From Candidatus Gallibacteroides avistercoris (lineage in GTDB: Bacteria > Bacteroidota > Bacteroidia > Bacteroidales > CHK158-818): a stretch of DNA of 7,184 nt. The stretch covers positions 1 through 7,184 of the forward strand of contig DVNA01000048.1 in the NCBI GenBank assembly GCA_018714665.1, given 5' to 3'. The notes below the pieces were generated by a model, which was not told where the DNA came from, did not search any database, and was given only the letters and a program-made list of their open reading frames with translations. A program made the translations under genes and the position numbers. Shown here one piece after another: positions 1-7,184 of the stretch (position 1 is its first letter; each line of letters opens with the position of its first letter).

Positions 1-84
1 TGTGTTTGTTATCTTCTTGACGGGTTTCTGGCGATTCCTTATCTTTGGATAATTACACGGTATCTGCGCCCTCTGAGTTTATAA
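1..84 (+). CDS. Possible 3' end of an upstream gene, truncated by the window edge
   Basis: Frame 1 is open from the left edge to a TAA at 82-84, giving 27 residues. The tail is hydrophobic and aromatic (it contains GFLAIPYLWII), and it ends in the basic stretch TRYLRPLSL. That would suit the last membrane segment and cytoplasmic tail of a membrane protein, but no family is recognisable. A perfect 9-bp hairpin begins at the base after the stop, which mildly supports a real gene end. The same frame stays open from 85 to 267, but with a Cys-rich, acid-poor composition that looks non-coding. The fragment is too short for a firm call and may be chance. Confidence 0.35.
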   Translation, partial: CVCYLLDGFLAIPYLWIITRYLRPLSL

Positions 85-127
85 TTCCGTTTGATTGGAT
101 ACTGCAAACGGAAACGTAGTGCTTTTT
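85..127 (+). terminator. Hairpin after the first stop codon, possible weak terminator
   Basis: TTCCGTTTG at 85-93 pairs perfectly with CAAACGGAA at 105-113 around an 11-base loop. A T5 run lies at 123-127, nine bases beyond the stem, which is farther than in a standard intrinsic terminator. The stem starts immediately after the TAA at 82-84. It could be a weak terminator or a 3'-end stabilising hairpin. From 128 to 296 I see no gene, only small hairpins (CTTTT/AAAAG at 229-241 and CTTGC/GCAAG at 271-289). Confidence 0.35.
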
Positions 128-296
128 GTGCGAAGTTATGCCATGTTTATCCCTGCTTGGAGTCGTTGCTGTCCATTCGTTTTTATCCTTATTTCTCTCT
201 TGTCTGCCGGATAACTTCGAGGCAGATTCTTTTCCGAAAAGGAGTTATCACCGAGCATAACCCTCCATAACTTGCCTGCTAAAAGCAAGAAGTCGT

Positions 297-755
297 ATGT
301 TGATTGTAGATTTTTTTAGGAATCTGGTCTCCTATTTTTATGTAAGGCAGTTATCTCCGTTGTCGAAAATAGAAATCTGCGACAAGCTCAGGAATTATCT
401 TAAACCTTTCGACCTGCGGCTTAGCGATACGGGTATCTTCTTGCCTGAAATATCTACCCGGATGTTTTTAATCTATACCAAGTATGTGCATGGTAAATAT
501 TTTCTCGAAGGTATTCCCTATACCAGTATCGTATATATAAAACAAGAGCCCGATTGTCTGTTGATTTTTCTAAAAGACGGAGCCATATTTTGCCTGAACA
601 ACGACAATCGCATAGGAGTATATTCGTTTATGGGCAATGCACGGTTCAGACGATGGAAATTCTTTTTTCAACTTCGGATTGCTCGATTGAAAAAACAAAT
701 GATTTTCTTCAAACATCGTTCAAAAAAGCCACCGAGCGATACATATTGTCATTGA
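297..755 (+). CDS. Hypothetical protein, about 152 residues, possibly frameshifted near its 3' end
   Basis: I do not recognise this protein. It starts at the only in-frame ATG after a stop at 258-260, and a small hairpin (271-289) lies just upstream of the start. There is no clear signal peptide. Residues about 1-95 read like a normal mixed alpha/beta protein. The segment around residues 70-100 (GIPYTSIVYIKQEPDCLLIF and onward) looks like alternating beta strands and loosely recalls the C-terminal region of YcxB-like proteins, which is a weak impression only. From about residue 115 the composition becomes strongly basic and aromatic (RRWKFFFQLRIARLKKQ). In the same stretch frame 2, which is open from 497 to a TAG at 758-760, encodes a better balanced tail (STSDCSIEKTNDFLQTSFKK). 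The true gene may therefore switch frame near 630-650 and end at 760. It converges on the alcohol dehydrogenase gene. Confidence 0.6.
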   Translation: MLIVDFFRNLVSYFYVRQLSPLSKIEICDKLRNYLKPFDLRLSDTGIFLPEISTRMFLIYTKYVHGKYFLEGIPYTSIVYIKQEPDCLLIFLKDGAIFCLNNDNRIGVYSFMGNARFRRWKFFFQLRIARLKKQMIFFKHRSKKPPSDTYCH

Positions 756-764
756 AATAGAATA

Positions 765-806
765 AAAGGAGGGAGCCTGCGAAATAGGCATTTTTCCCCC
801 CCCTTT
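765..806. terminator. Probable bidirectional terminator between convergent genes
   Basis: GCCT (775-778) pairs with AGGC (786-789) around a 7-base loop. The flanks can extend the stem imperfectly, because AAAGGAGGGA at 765-774 faces TTTTTCCCCCCCCTTT at 791-806. On the plus strand the stem is followed by T5. On the minus strand it is followed by a pyrimidine tract ending in TTTTATT. It lies in the gap of about 70 bp between two genes that run towards each other, where a shared terminator is expected. The core stem is short and the extension has mismatches. Confidence 0.5.
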
Positions 807-825
807 ATGTTGTTTCGATTTGTTA

Positions 826-1977
826 TTACAATGCATTTTGGTATATCTCTCGCGCCACCTGAGGTGTTACCAGCAGGTTTTCTCCATAACTCACTCCGCG
901 AGCCTGGATGCGGTTGTAAATCGTATCTACGGCTTCGGCCGGGATTCCATATTGGCTCATGCGCGTATGCAAGCCCATTTGTTGGAAAAATGCTTCGGTC
1001 TTTTCGATGGCGGCATCGGCTTTCTCGTCTGTCGAACCGAATTGAATACCCCAGACCCGTTCGGCATATTGCGCCAGTTTATCGCGTTTATGTTGTTTCA
1101 ATACCCGTAACAGAGCCGGATAGACGACCGCCAACGTTTGGGCATGGTCCAATCCGAACAGGATAGTGAGTTCATAGCCGATACGGTGTGTTGCCCAGTC
1201 TTGCGGGACCCCCATACCTGTAAATCCGTTCAAGGCCATGGATGCGCACAACATGAAGTTGGCCATTGTGTCGTAATCGTGCGGTTGGAGCAATACCTGT
1301 GGACCTATTTCGATGAGCGACATCAACAACCCTTCGGCCCAACGGTCCATCAACAGGTTGTGGTCGGGGTAAGTCATGTATTGTTCCATGGTGTGCATAA
1401 AGGCATCCACCACTCCGTTGGCCAGTTGTTTGGTGGGCAGGCTGTAAGTAACCTCCGGATCGAGGATAGAGAATCTGGGAAAGGAATAGGGAGTTATGAA
1501 CGATACCTTTTCAAGCGTTCTGCGGCGCGACAATACACCCCTGTGGTTCATCTCCGAGCCGGTTGCTGGCAATGTAAGTACAGTAGCCAAAGGCGTAGAT
1601 CGACGAACGAGGGTGTTGTCGACAATCAACTCCCAGGGATCACCTTCGTACGGAATGGCATGGGCTATAAATTTAACGGCGTCTATGACCGATCCACCGC
1701 CTACGGCAAGCAAAAAGTCGATTTGATTTTCTCGTGCCAGCTTTACGGCTTTCATGGCCGTATCGTAATCGGGATTGGGTTCGATACCCCAGAACTCCCA
1801 TGTACGGTGATTTTTCAACGCCTCTTTTACCTGTTGGTAAACGCCGTTGCGTTTGGCACTACCGCCTCCGAAACAAATCAGGATACGTCTCTCTTTTTCT
1901 ATTTCGGTAGCCAGCTGAGCAATGGTTCCCTTTCCAAAAATCAGTTTGGTGGGGTTCTCAAATGTAAAATTGTTCAT
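826..1977 (-). CDS. Iron-type (group III) alcohol dehydrogenase, YqhD/butanol-dehydrogenase-like
   Basis: The 383-residue product has the full length and layout of cytosolic YqhD-like enzymes, which reduce aldehydes to alcohols with NAD(P)H. The N-terminal dinucleotide domain carries GGGS at 37-40 and GGGS at 93-96, the same positions as in Escherichia coli YqhD. In that family the first motif lies near the 2'-phosphate of NADPH, so NADPH use is likely. The C-terminal helical domain carries the metal ligands Asp191, His195, His264 and His278, each offset by three from YqhD Asp194, His198, His267 and His281. A conserved SExN turn is at 141-144. The following HRG (145-147) replaces the small residues usual there and may reflect two compensating indels. 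The gene is second in a minus-strand operon, 27 bp after the aldehyde dehydrogenase stop. The physiological substrate cannot be read from sequence; short-chain or lipid-derived aldehydes are plausible. Confidence 0.93.
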   Translation of the reverse strand: MNNFTFENPTKLIFGKGTIAQLATEIEKERRILICFGGGSAKRNGVYQQVKEALKNHRTWEFWGIEPNPDYDTAMKAVKLARENQIDFLLAVGGGSVIDAVKFIAHAIPYEGDPWELIVDNTLVRRSTPLATVLTLPATGSEMNHRGVLSRRRTLEKVSFITPYSFPRFSILDPEVTYSLPTKQLANGVVDAFMHTMEQYMTYPDHNLLMDRWAEGLLMSLIEIGPQVLLQPHDYDTMANFMLCASMALNGFTGMGVPQDWATHRIGYELTILFGLDHAQTLAVVYPALLRVLKQHKRDKLAQYAERVWGIQFGSTDEKADAAIEKTEAFFQQMGLHTRMSQYGIPAEAVDTIYNRIQARGVSYGENLLVTPQVAREIYQNAL

Positions 1978-2004
1978 ACCGCTATTGTATTATTAAAGGT
2001 TGTT

Positions 2005-3390
2005 TTATTTAATCAAACGTTTCATCCAGTTCAACTTTTTCTTATATGGAGGATATTTCAACCGAATGTCTATAAACGGCGATGACTTTACTACGCTACG
2101 TGTGTGGCTGAACGTGTAAAAGCTGTATTTCCCGTGGTAATTTCCCATACCGCTGTTACCGACTCCGCCAAACGGAATGTATGGGTTGGCTACGTGCATA
2201 ACTACATCGTTGATACAGGCTCCGCCCGATGTCGTGTAGGTAAGCATTTGTCGGGCCTTTTCACTATCAGAGGTAAAGTAATACAAAGCCAAGGGTTTCT
2301 CTTGTGTGAGCAGATAATTTCGGATCTGTTCTGTGTCAGAAAATTCCAGGATGGGTAGTAACGGGCCGAAAATCTCCTCCTGCATGATGGCATCATCCAA
2401 CCGTATGTTGTCAATAAGGGTGGGGGCTATGTAGCGAGATGCTGCCTCTGTTGCACCTCCGAAAACGATATGTCCTGCTTGCATCAAAGAAAAGAGCCGG
2501 TTGAAATGTGCATCGCTGACAATACGTCCGTAATCAGGACTTTGGAGAGGATCTTCTCCAAAAAAATCAGTAATGACCGTTTTCAGCTCATACAGTAACG
2601 GCTCTTTTACCGAACGGTGTACAAAAAGGTAATCAGGTGCGACGCAGGTCTGTCCGCAATTTAAAAATTTACCCCAAGCTATGCGGCGGGCAGCCACCTT
2701 TATATGCGCATCGCTATCGACGATACAAGGACTTTTACCGCCAAGCTCCAACGTCAGTGGTGTCAGAAAACGGGCGGCCGATTGCATCACCCGATGTCCG
2801 AAATGAGGCCCACCGGTAAAGAATATATAATCGAAACGTTGTGACAGCAATTCAACCATCTCCTCTTCTCGTTCAGCAGATACCGAGCATACATATTCCG
2901 GTAAGAAGACCTCCGAGATAATCTTTTCAATCACTTTCAGCGTATTGGCTGTCTTGTGTGAGGGTTTGGCCACGACGCAATTTCCGGCAGCAACGGCTCC
3001 TACAAGAGGAGAGAAAAGCAATTGGAACGGATAGTTCCACGGGGCGATAACAAGCGTTACGCCGTAGGGTTGTCGATAGATACGGCTGCGAGAAGGAAAC
3101 ATAAACAACGGTGTTCGAGTACATTGAGGTTTCATCCACTTTTTCAGATGTTTGACGGCGTAGTCTATCTCTTTTAAAACAATGCTCACCTCTGTAACAA
3201 AACTTTCTGTTTTCGATTTATGCAGGTCTTTAAACAAGGCCTCATAAATCTGTTCTTCATACGAGAGAATACCATTTTTCAGCTTTTTCAGGGCCGATAT
3301 GCGAAATTCGGACGAAAGAGTCTGTCCCGTATTGAAAAATTGTCTTTGTCGGTTTGTAATCTCTGTGTATTCAATCATCTTGTTGCACAT
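2005..3390 (-). CDS. NAD(P)-dependent aldehyde dehydrogenase, class 3 (ALDH3)-like
   Basis: The 461-residue product has the length of class 3 aldehyde dehydrogenases, which oxidise medium- and long-chain or aromatic aldehydes to acids and are shorter than the roughly 490-500-residue ALDH1/2 type. Visible active-site elements are Asn119 in APWNYPF (oxyanion), Glu215 in LELGGKSP (general base), the nucleophile Cys249 in NCGQTCVAPDY, and Glu339/Phe341 in QEEIFGP (cofactor ribose). The GQTCVAPDY context is typical of ALDH3. The cofactor loop reads FTGGPHFG (191-198). The C-terminus has PFGGVGNSGMG (406-416) and a basic tail with PPYKKK. No signal peptide is seen, so it is probably cytosolic. The start used is the ATG at 3390; an internal ATG four codons later (MIEYTE) is equally possible. 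It is the first gene of a two-gene operon with the alcohol dehydrogenase and diverges from the propeller gene. I saw no clear promoter for it in 3391-3654. Confidence 0.93.
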   Translation of the reverse strand: MCNKMIEYTEITNRQRQFFNTGQTLSSEFRISALKKLKNGILSYEEQIYEALFKDLHKSKTESFVTEVSIVLKEIDYAVKHLKKWMKPQCTRTPLFMFPSRSRIYRQPYGVTLVIAPWNYPFQLLFSPLVGAVAAGNCVVAKPSHKTANTLKVIEKIISEVFLPEYVCSVSAEREEEMVELLSQRFDYIFFTGGPHFGHRVMQSAARFLTPLTLELGGKSPCIVDSDAHIKVAARRIAWGKFLNCGQTCVAPDYLFVHRSVKEPLLYELKTVITDFFGEDPLQSPDYGRIVSDAHFNRLFSLMQAGHIVFGGATEAASRYIAPTLIDNIRLDDAIMQEEIFGPLLPILEFSDTEQIRNYLLTQEKPLALYYFTSDSEKARQMLTYTTSGGACINDVVMHVANPYIPFGGVGNSGMGNYHGKYSFYTFSHTRSVVKSSPFIDIRLKYPPYKKKLNWMKRLIK

Positions 3391-3498
3391 TTAAAGTGAT
3401 AAAAATAATAGATTTCTATCAATCATTACTATGAATTATCTATATAAATACGTCATTGAATTCGGATTTATATAAAAAATAGGGCTATTTATGTCGAG

Positions 3499-3533
3499 TT
3501 TGTAAAAAATATCAGAAATATTGTTTAATTTTG
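3499..3533 (+). promoter_or_regulatory. Candidate Bacteroidetes-type promoter for the propeller gene
   Basis: TAATTTTG at 3526-3533 matches the Bacteroides primary sigma -7 consensus TAnnTTTG exactly. A TTTG at 3499-3502 could be the -33 element, but the 23-base spacer is longer than the usual 19-21. Transcription would start near 3540 and give a leader of about 115 bases before the ATG at 3655. The surrounding gap (3391-3654) is very AT-rich, so a chance match is possible. Confidence 0.4.
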
Positions 3534-3575
3534 TTTTTATCTATCAATATGTTCATTCTTACAGTTTATAACATT

Positions 3576-3633
3576 GGTTACAAAAATAGGTTCTGTCATT
3601 TTGAAATATTTTAATGACAACAGACGGATAACC
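3576..3633 (+). promoter_or_regulatory. Nested inverted repeat in the leader of the propeller gene
   Basis: An outer pair, GGTTA (3576-3580) with TAACC (3629-3633), encloses a perfect inner pair, TGTCATT (3594-3600) with AATGACA (3613-3619), around a 12-base AT-rich loop. The structure lies downstream of the candidate promoter and ends 21 bases before the ATG. It could be a 5'-UTR stem-loop that affects message stability or translation, or a palindromic operator. No known riboswitch or leader family is recognised, and the AT content makes some pairing likely by chance. Confidence 0.35.
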
Positions 3634-3654
3634 ATCATATAAAATCTTTACAAT

Positions 3655-5887
3655 ATGAAAAATATCGTTTTTGTATTTAGCATCTTGATTACATTGGCTC
3701 TGTTTCAAAGAAATCCTGTCCAGGCACAGACGATTGAAAGAATCAAGGGGGAAGAGATCCTCCTGACAAATTATACTACCTCGTGGATCGGTAACGATGG
3801 CGGTTGGGAAGAGGTACATATCCCGCACGATATGCTCAATATGTTTGTATCAGACGACGGAACCGTGGCGACAATTTGCAGTTGGGACGAGGGCGGTACG
3901 AACGTCGGTGTTTTTAAAGATGGAAAATTGATTTCCCGTCCGGAAGGTTCGGGTACCGGCGGTTGGGGCCGTTTCTCGGGGAGTGCGGTTGCTTTGGATG
4001 ATAATTATGTTTATCAACTGTTATCGCAACATGGATGTGATGGTGGTAATAGCGATTTAAATATCAATGGATTACCGCAATTCCCACCTTGCGACGAAAA
4101 GTACGAATGGAAAACGATAAGGAGGTATGATATTCAAACGGGCTTAGGTGCACCTTTTGAAGGAGGATATGGATACAAGGGCGATATGTTGGTAGTTTGT
4201 TGGGAGCGCGATAGAAATTTGACCGGATTGGCTGTCGATGACAATAACTTATACGTGGCTGTTACGGGTAGTGGAGCTCAAAATCAACCGGACTCCATAA
4301 AAATCTACAATCGTCGAACCATGAGCTATCAATCAGGATACGCCGTAAAAGGAGGTACCGGCCATTTGTGTTGCGACAGGAAAGGTGGTTTGTGGATGAT
4401 GCAGGGTCGGGAAATTATCCGGTTAAACGCTGCGGATGGGAAAATATTGAAACAAAGACTGACCCTTTCCGAAGGTGTAGTGGCAAACTGTTTTTCAATA
4501 GACAATCACAACGATCGCCTTTTGCTCCCCAACAGCGGAGTAGATATGAATGTTCTGATTTATCATGACATCTATAATCAACCCCGATTATATACAACAT
4601 TCGGGAAGACGGGAGGCGTCTTTGCTGCTGATGAAGATCACCTCGAAGGCGAAACAGGTGAGCTTCGCTTTATTGGTCCCACGGCGGCAGGAGTAGATGC
4701 AAACGGGAATATCTATGTAGCAAACACTACGGTCAGCAATGGGCGAGGGGCTGTTATCGAGGCATATAACGAAAAGACAAAATCGAGGCTGTGGAAATGT
4801 GAAGGCTTGATATTTACGGCAACGGCTGATTTCAAGCGCGACGACTTGCACTATTTTTATTCGCCTGAAAAGATACACCGGATAGATTACGGAAAATCTG
4901 GCGGACGGTTGGACGAATTCGTCGCTCTTACCGTCAATCCGTTCAGATTCCCCGACGATGAGAGGATAAGGAAAGACGGAGGTTTCATTACTTCCTGTTT
5001 TAAACGTTCGATAGAGGGTAAAGATTTTTTGTTTGTTTCCGATATGTATGGAGGATTGTTGGCCGGTTACCGGTTTGATAAGCCCAATTACGGATATATC
5101 GGTATACTCTGTTTCTTTTTGAATAACGGCGATCCGGACAAACAGATTCCTATTCCGATGTGGCTGGATGATAACGGCGACGGAAAACGACAAGAGTCGG
5201 AGTATCGCTATTACCCCGAAATCAACCAGTATTCGATGAGTATGTTTGTTGATAAGGTTGGTAATATATGGCGAGGTACCCGGGGGCAAGGTTTCTTTTT
5301 CTGGAAATTGAAAGGATTGAATGAACACGGTGTGCCGCAATACGACGATCCGGTACTCTATCCACTTCCTGAAAATTTTAGCGATGCCAAAAAAAAGAAT
5401 CTACTATAACCCATCGACCGATGAACTTTTCTTAGCCGGTTTTTCCCCGCAGTATCCCGATAAAAAGGATACCTGGTGAGCCATGGGTAGCACGATTGTT
5501 CGATGTGACCGTTTTTTGGAACGAGCTGCCAAGAATGAAATTGTAAAGGGCTGGAAACCGGATTTGATTTTTTATATTCCATTCAACATCGAAGATGGTT
5601 CTAAACTTGATTATGACAATGCCAAGGCTTTTGCCGCAGAGGGCGATTACATCTTTATAGCCATTGCCCGGTACGGTTACATCACGGTTTATGACAAATC
5701 AACCGGAAAGCTGGTGGGCCGCATAGAGCCGGGAGATAATGTACATAAACAGAGTGGTTGGTGCGATTTCAATTATGCCATAAACGTGATGCAACGAGAA
5801 GATGGGTCGTACCTGATTTTGCATGAAGAGAATGCCTTTGCCAAAATCCTCTGCTATTCGTGGAACCCTGTTTCAACAAAAAAATAG
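3655..5887 (+). pseudogene. Exported beta-propeller-like protein gene, disrupted by a frameshift and an in-frame stop
   Basis: The first frame encodes 584 residues and stops at 5407-5409. A type I signal peptide is visible: basic MKN, a hydrophobic core, and probable cleavage after VQA at 22-24. The body has repeated short beta-type units with D-x-N-turn motifs (ALDDNYVYQL, AVDDNNLYVAV, GVDANGNIYVAN), as in NHL/YVTN-like propellers. A perfect EF-hand-type calcium loop, D-D-N-G-D-G-K-R-Q-E-S-E, is at residues 505-516. At 5389-5396 there is an A8 run. Dropping one A joins the frame to a continuation (RIYYNPSTDELFLAGF) that is again interrupted by TGA at 5477-5479, then runs on (AMGSTIVRCDRFLER) to TAA at 5885-5887. 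The TGA follows TGG and probably replaced a second Trp codon. Repaired, the product would be about 743 residues. The gene stands alone between a divergent operon and a strong terminator. Its precise function is unknown; an extracytoplasmic binding or enzymatic role is possible. The lesions could also be sequence errors. Confidence 0.75.
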
Positions 5888-5935
5888 AGTGTAAATCAAA
5901 TTTTTTTATCTTATTCTTACTACTCGACAATTTTT

Positions 5936-5976
5936 CTGGCGACAATTCCTTAATGAATATGTCGCCAGTCGTTTTT
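5936..5976 (+). terminator. Strong intrinsic terminator after the propeller gene
   Basis: CTGGCGACA (5936-5944) pairs perfectly with TGTCGCCAG (5960-5968). Inside it ATTC (5945-5948) pairs with GAAT (5955-5958), with one bulged A and a six-base loop. T5 follows at 5972-5976. It lies about 50 bases after the TAA at 5885-5887 and is oriented to stop plus-strand transcription, separating the propeller gene from the efflux gene. The opposite strand has no T run after the stem. Confidence 0.8.
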
Positions 5977-6109
5977 ATGCAATTGCCAGAACCAGCTCAA
6001 TAAAATACTTTTCTGAAAGATCTCCGCTGAAAACGCCATTCCTTCTGTAAATATTTTTAAACAATATAATAGGGTATTTGTTATAATAAAGAACAAATTA
6101 TGGGAAAAT

Positions 6110-7184
6110 ATGAGGTCCAACTGGTTCTTTTTTTGTGCATTATTACTGGGGATAAGCATGCCGTTCTCGGTTTTTTCGCAACGTCCCCAGTCATATACCA
6201 GCAAGAATTTACCCGATTCGTGGAGCGAAGACAGTTGTTATGTACAAAAACTGCCGATATATGACGATTGGTGGAAATCGTTTGAAGACCCCATGCTCGA
6301 TACACTTATCACCATCGCCATATCAAACAACAACAATTTGTTGATAGCCGAGAAACGTATTCGCATGGCCAAGGCTCAACTTCGCATACAACAGGGCAGT
6401 TATGCTCCTGTAATACAGTTGTCGGGTGGTTGGGTAAAAGCCCAAAACAGCGGTACGACAACTTCCCAGACGTTACCCGTATCGACTGAAAAAACCGATT
6501 ATGGAACCGCCCAGTTATCAACTAGTTGGGAGATCGACCTGTTTGGTAGTATCCGTAACCGGGTAAAATCCCAGAAAGAGCTTTATGCCGCCTCGCAGGA
6601 TGAATATAACGCCGTCATGGTTGCCTTGTGTGCACAAGTGGCCGATGCGTATGCTACGTTGCGTACCTTGCAACATCAGTACCAGGTAGCAGAAAAAAAT
6701 ATCGCTTCTCAACAAGTTATTTTGGGAATAACCCAAGCACGGTACAACAGCGGTCTGGTTTCGCAGTTGGATGTTTCGCAGGCGAAAAGTATCTATTTCA
6801 GTACCCGTTCCACACTGCCGTCCATCCGGACAGGGATAGATCAGGCTATCCATACGATTGCGCTGTTGTTGGGATTGTTTCCCGATGAGATGAAAGAGCG
6901 TCTGTCTGTGGTACAACCTTTACCGTTGCATATACAAGGAATTGCCGTCGGTATTCCGGCCGATTTGCTTAGGCAGCGGCCCGATGTCCGAAGCGCAGAA
7001 CGCAATGTCGCCTCTTCGGCGGCCTTGGTAGGTGCCTCCAAATCGGATTGGCTCCCCAAATTTTATGTGAAAGGGAGTGTGGGGTTCTCCTCGCACGAAT
7101 CAAGTAATTTTTTTAATCATAACAGCTTAACCTATCAAATTGCTCCCACCGTAACCTGGACCCTGTTTCAGGGGACACAACTTG
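6110..7184 (+). CDS. TolC/NodT-family outer membrane efflux protein, truncated at the right edge
   Basis: The first 358 residues are present. This is the outer-membrane duct of a tripartite RND or ABC exporter, which moves small molecules or drugs across the envelope. A signal peptide occupies residues 1-23, with probable cleavage after VFS; there is no lipobox Cys, unlike many NodT/OprM lipoproteins. Family signatures follow in order: WWKSFEDPMLDTLI (54-67), SWEIDLFGSIRN (139-150), YNSGLVSQLDVSQAKS (212-227), IPADLLRQRPDVRSAE (282-297) and DWLPKFYVKGSVGF (313-326). Two outer-membrane-efflux repeats are expected, and the second is cut by the window. The ATG at 6110 is used because the ATG at 6100 is in another frame that soon stops. 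The gene begins about 134 bases after a strong terminator, so it probably has its own promoter. The membrane-fusion and pump subunits are not upstream and may lie downstream. Confidence 0.92.
   Translation, partial: MRSNWFFFCALLLGISMPFSVFSQRPQSYTSKNLPDSWSEDSCYVQKLPIYDDWWKSFEDPMLDTLITIAISNNNNLLIAEKRIRMAKAQLRIQQGSYAPVIQLSGGWVKAQNSGTTTSQTLPVSTEKTDYGTAQLSTSWEIDLFGSIRNRVKSQKELYAASQDEYNAVMVALCAQVADAYATLRTLQHQYQVAEKNIASQQVILGITQARYNSGLVSQLDVSQAKSIYFSTRSTLPSIRTGIDQAIHTIALLLGLFPDEMKERLSVVQPLPLHIQGIAVGIPADLLRQRPDVRSAERNVASSAALVGASKSDWLPKFYVKGSVGFSSHESSNFFNHNSLTYQIAPTVTWTLFQGTQL

Noticed and set aside
131..219. CGAAGTTAT at 131-139 and ATAACTTCG at 211-219, resembling half-sites of a loxP recombination site
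   Set aside because: The arms face the wrong way, are 71 bases apart and only 9 bp long; no recombinase gene is present. It is probably chance.
1138..2085. 315-codon open frame on the plus strand, opposite the alcohol dehydrogenase
   Set aside because: It is fully antisense to a gene with clear catalytic motifs, spans into the next gene, and has no recognisable domain; it is a coding shadow.
4588..5340. 250-codon open frame on the minus strand, opposite the propeller gene
   Set aside because: It is antisense to the propeller coding sequence, and its Ile/Arg/Ser-rich composition resembles no real protein family.
5477..5479. TGA read as tryptophan or selenocysteine
   Set aside because: Trp is encoded by TGG throughout the window, there is no selenocysteine insertion structure evident, and an upstream frameshift is needed as well. 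A mutated TGG is simpler.
6079..6087. TGTTATAAT, a match to an enterobacterial extended -10 promoter
   Set aside because: The organism appears to be in Bacteroidetes, whose primary sigma factor uses TAnnTTTG instead. A match in AT-rich DNA is weak evidence.

Overview
The window looks like a chromosomal segment of a Bacteroidales-type gut or host-associated bacterium. This is inferred from moderate GC, very AT-rich intergenic DNA, start codons without Shine-Dalgarno sequences, a perfect Bacteroidetes -7 motif (TAnnTTTG) and the protein types present. No rRNA, tRNA, CRISPR array or mobile element was seen.

Layout, left to right. Bases 1-84 may be the 3' end of an upstream gene, followed directly by a 9-bp hairpin. 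A small hypothetical gene (297-755, +) comes next, and a reading-frame switch near its 3' end is possible. It converges on a two-gene minus-strand operon across a short, probably bidirectional terminator (765-806). The operon is a class-3-type aldehyde dehydrogenase (2005-3390) followed 27 bp downstream by a YqhD-like iron-type alcohol dehydrogenase (826-1977). All catalytic and metal-binding residues are visible in both, so together they could interconvert or detoxify aldehydes. A divergent AT-rich gap (3391-3654) holds a candidate promoter and a nested inverted repeat. It leads to a large exported beta-propeller-like gene (3655-5887, +).

That propeller gene is broken in this sequence. An A8 run at 5389-5396 puts it out of frame by one base. 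After the frame is restored, a TGA at 5477-5479 still interrupts it where a Trp codon is likely. The repaired product would be about 743 residues. It is followed by a strong intrinsic terminator (5936-5976). The window ends inside a TolC/NodT-family outer-membrane efflux protein (6110 to the right edge), which belongs to an RND- or ABC-type export system whose other parts are not visible here.

No convincing new multi-gene system was found. The most unusual item is the doubly disrupted propeller gene with its structured leader. Two weaker signs of indels (in the small hypothetical gene and in the alcohol dehydrogenase) raise the question of whether the lesions are biological decay or sequence errors.
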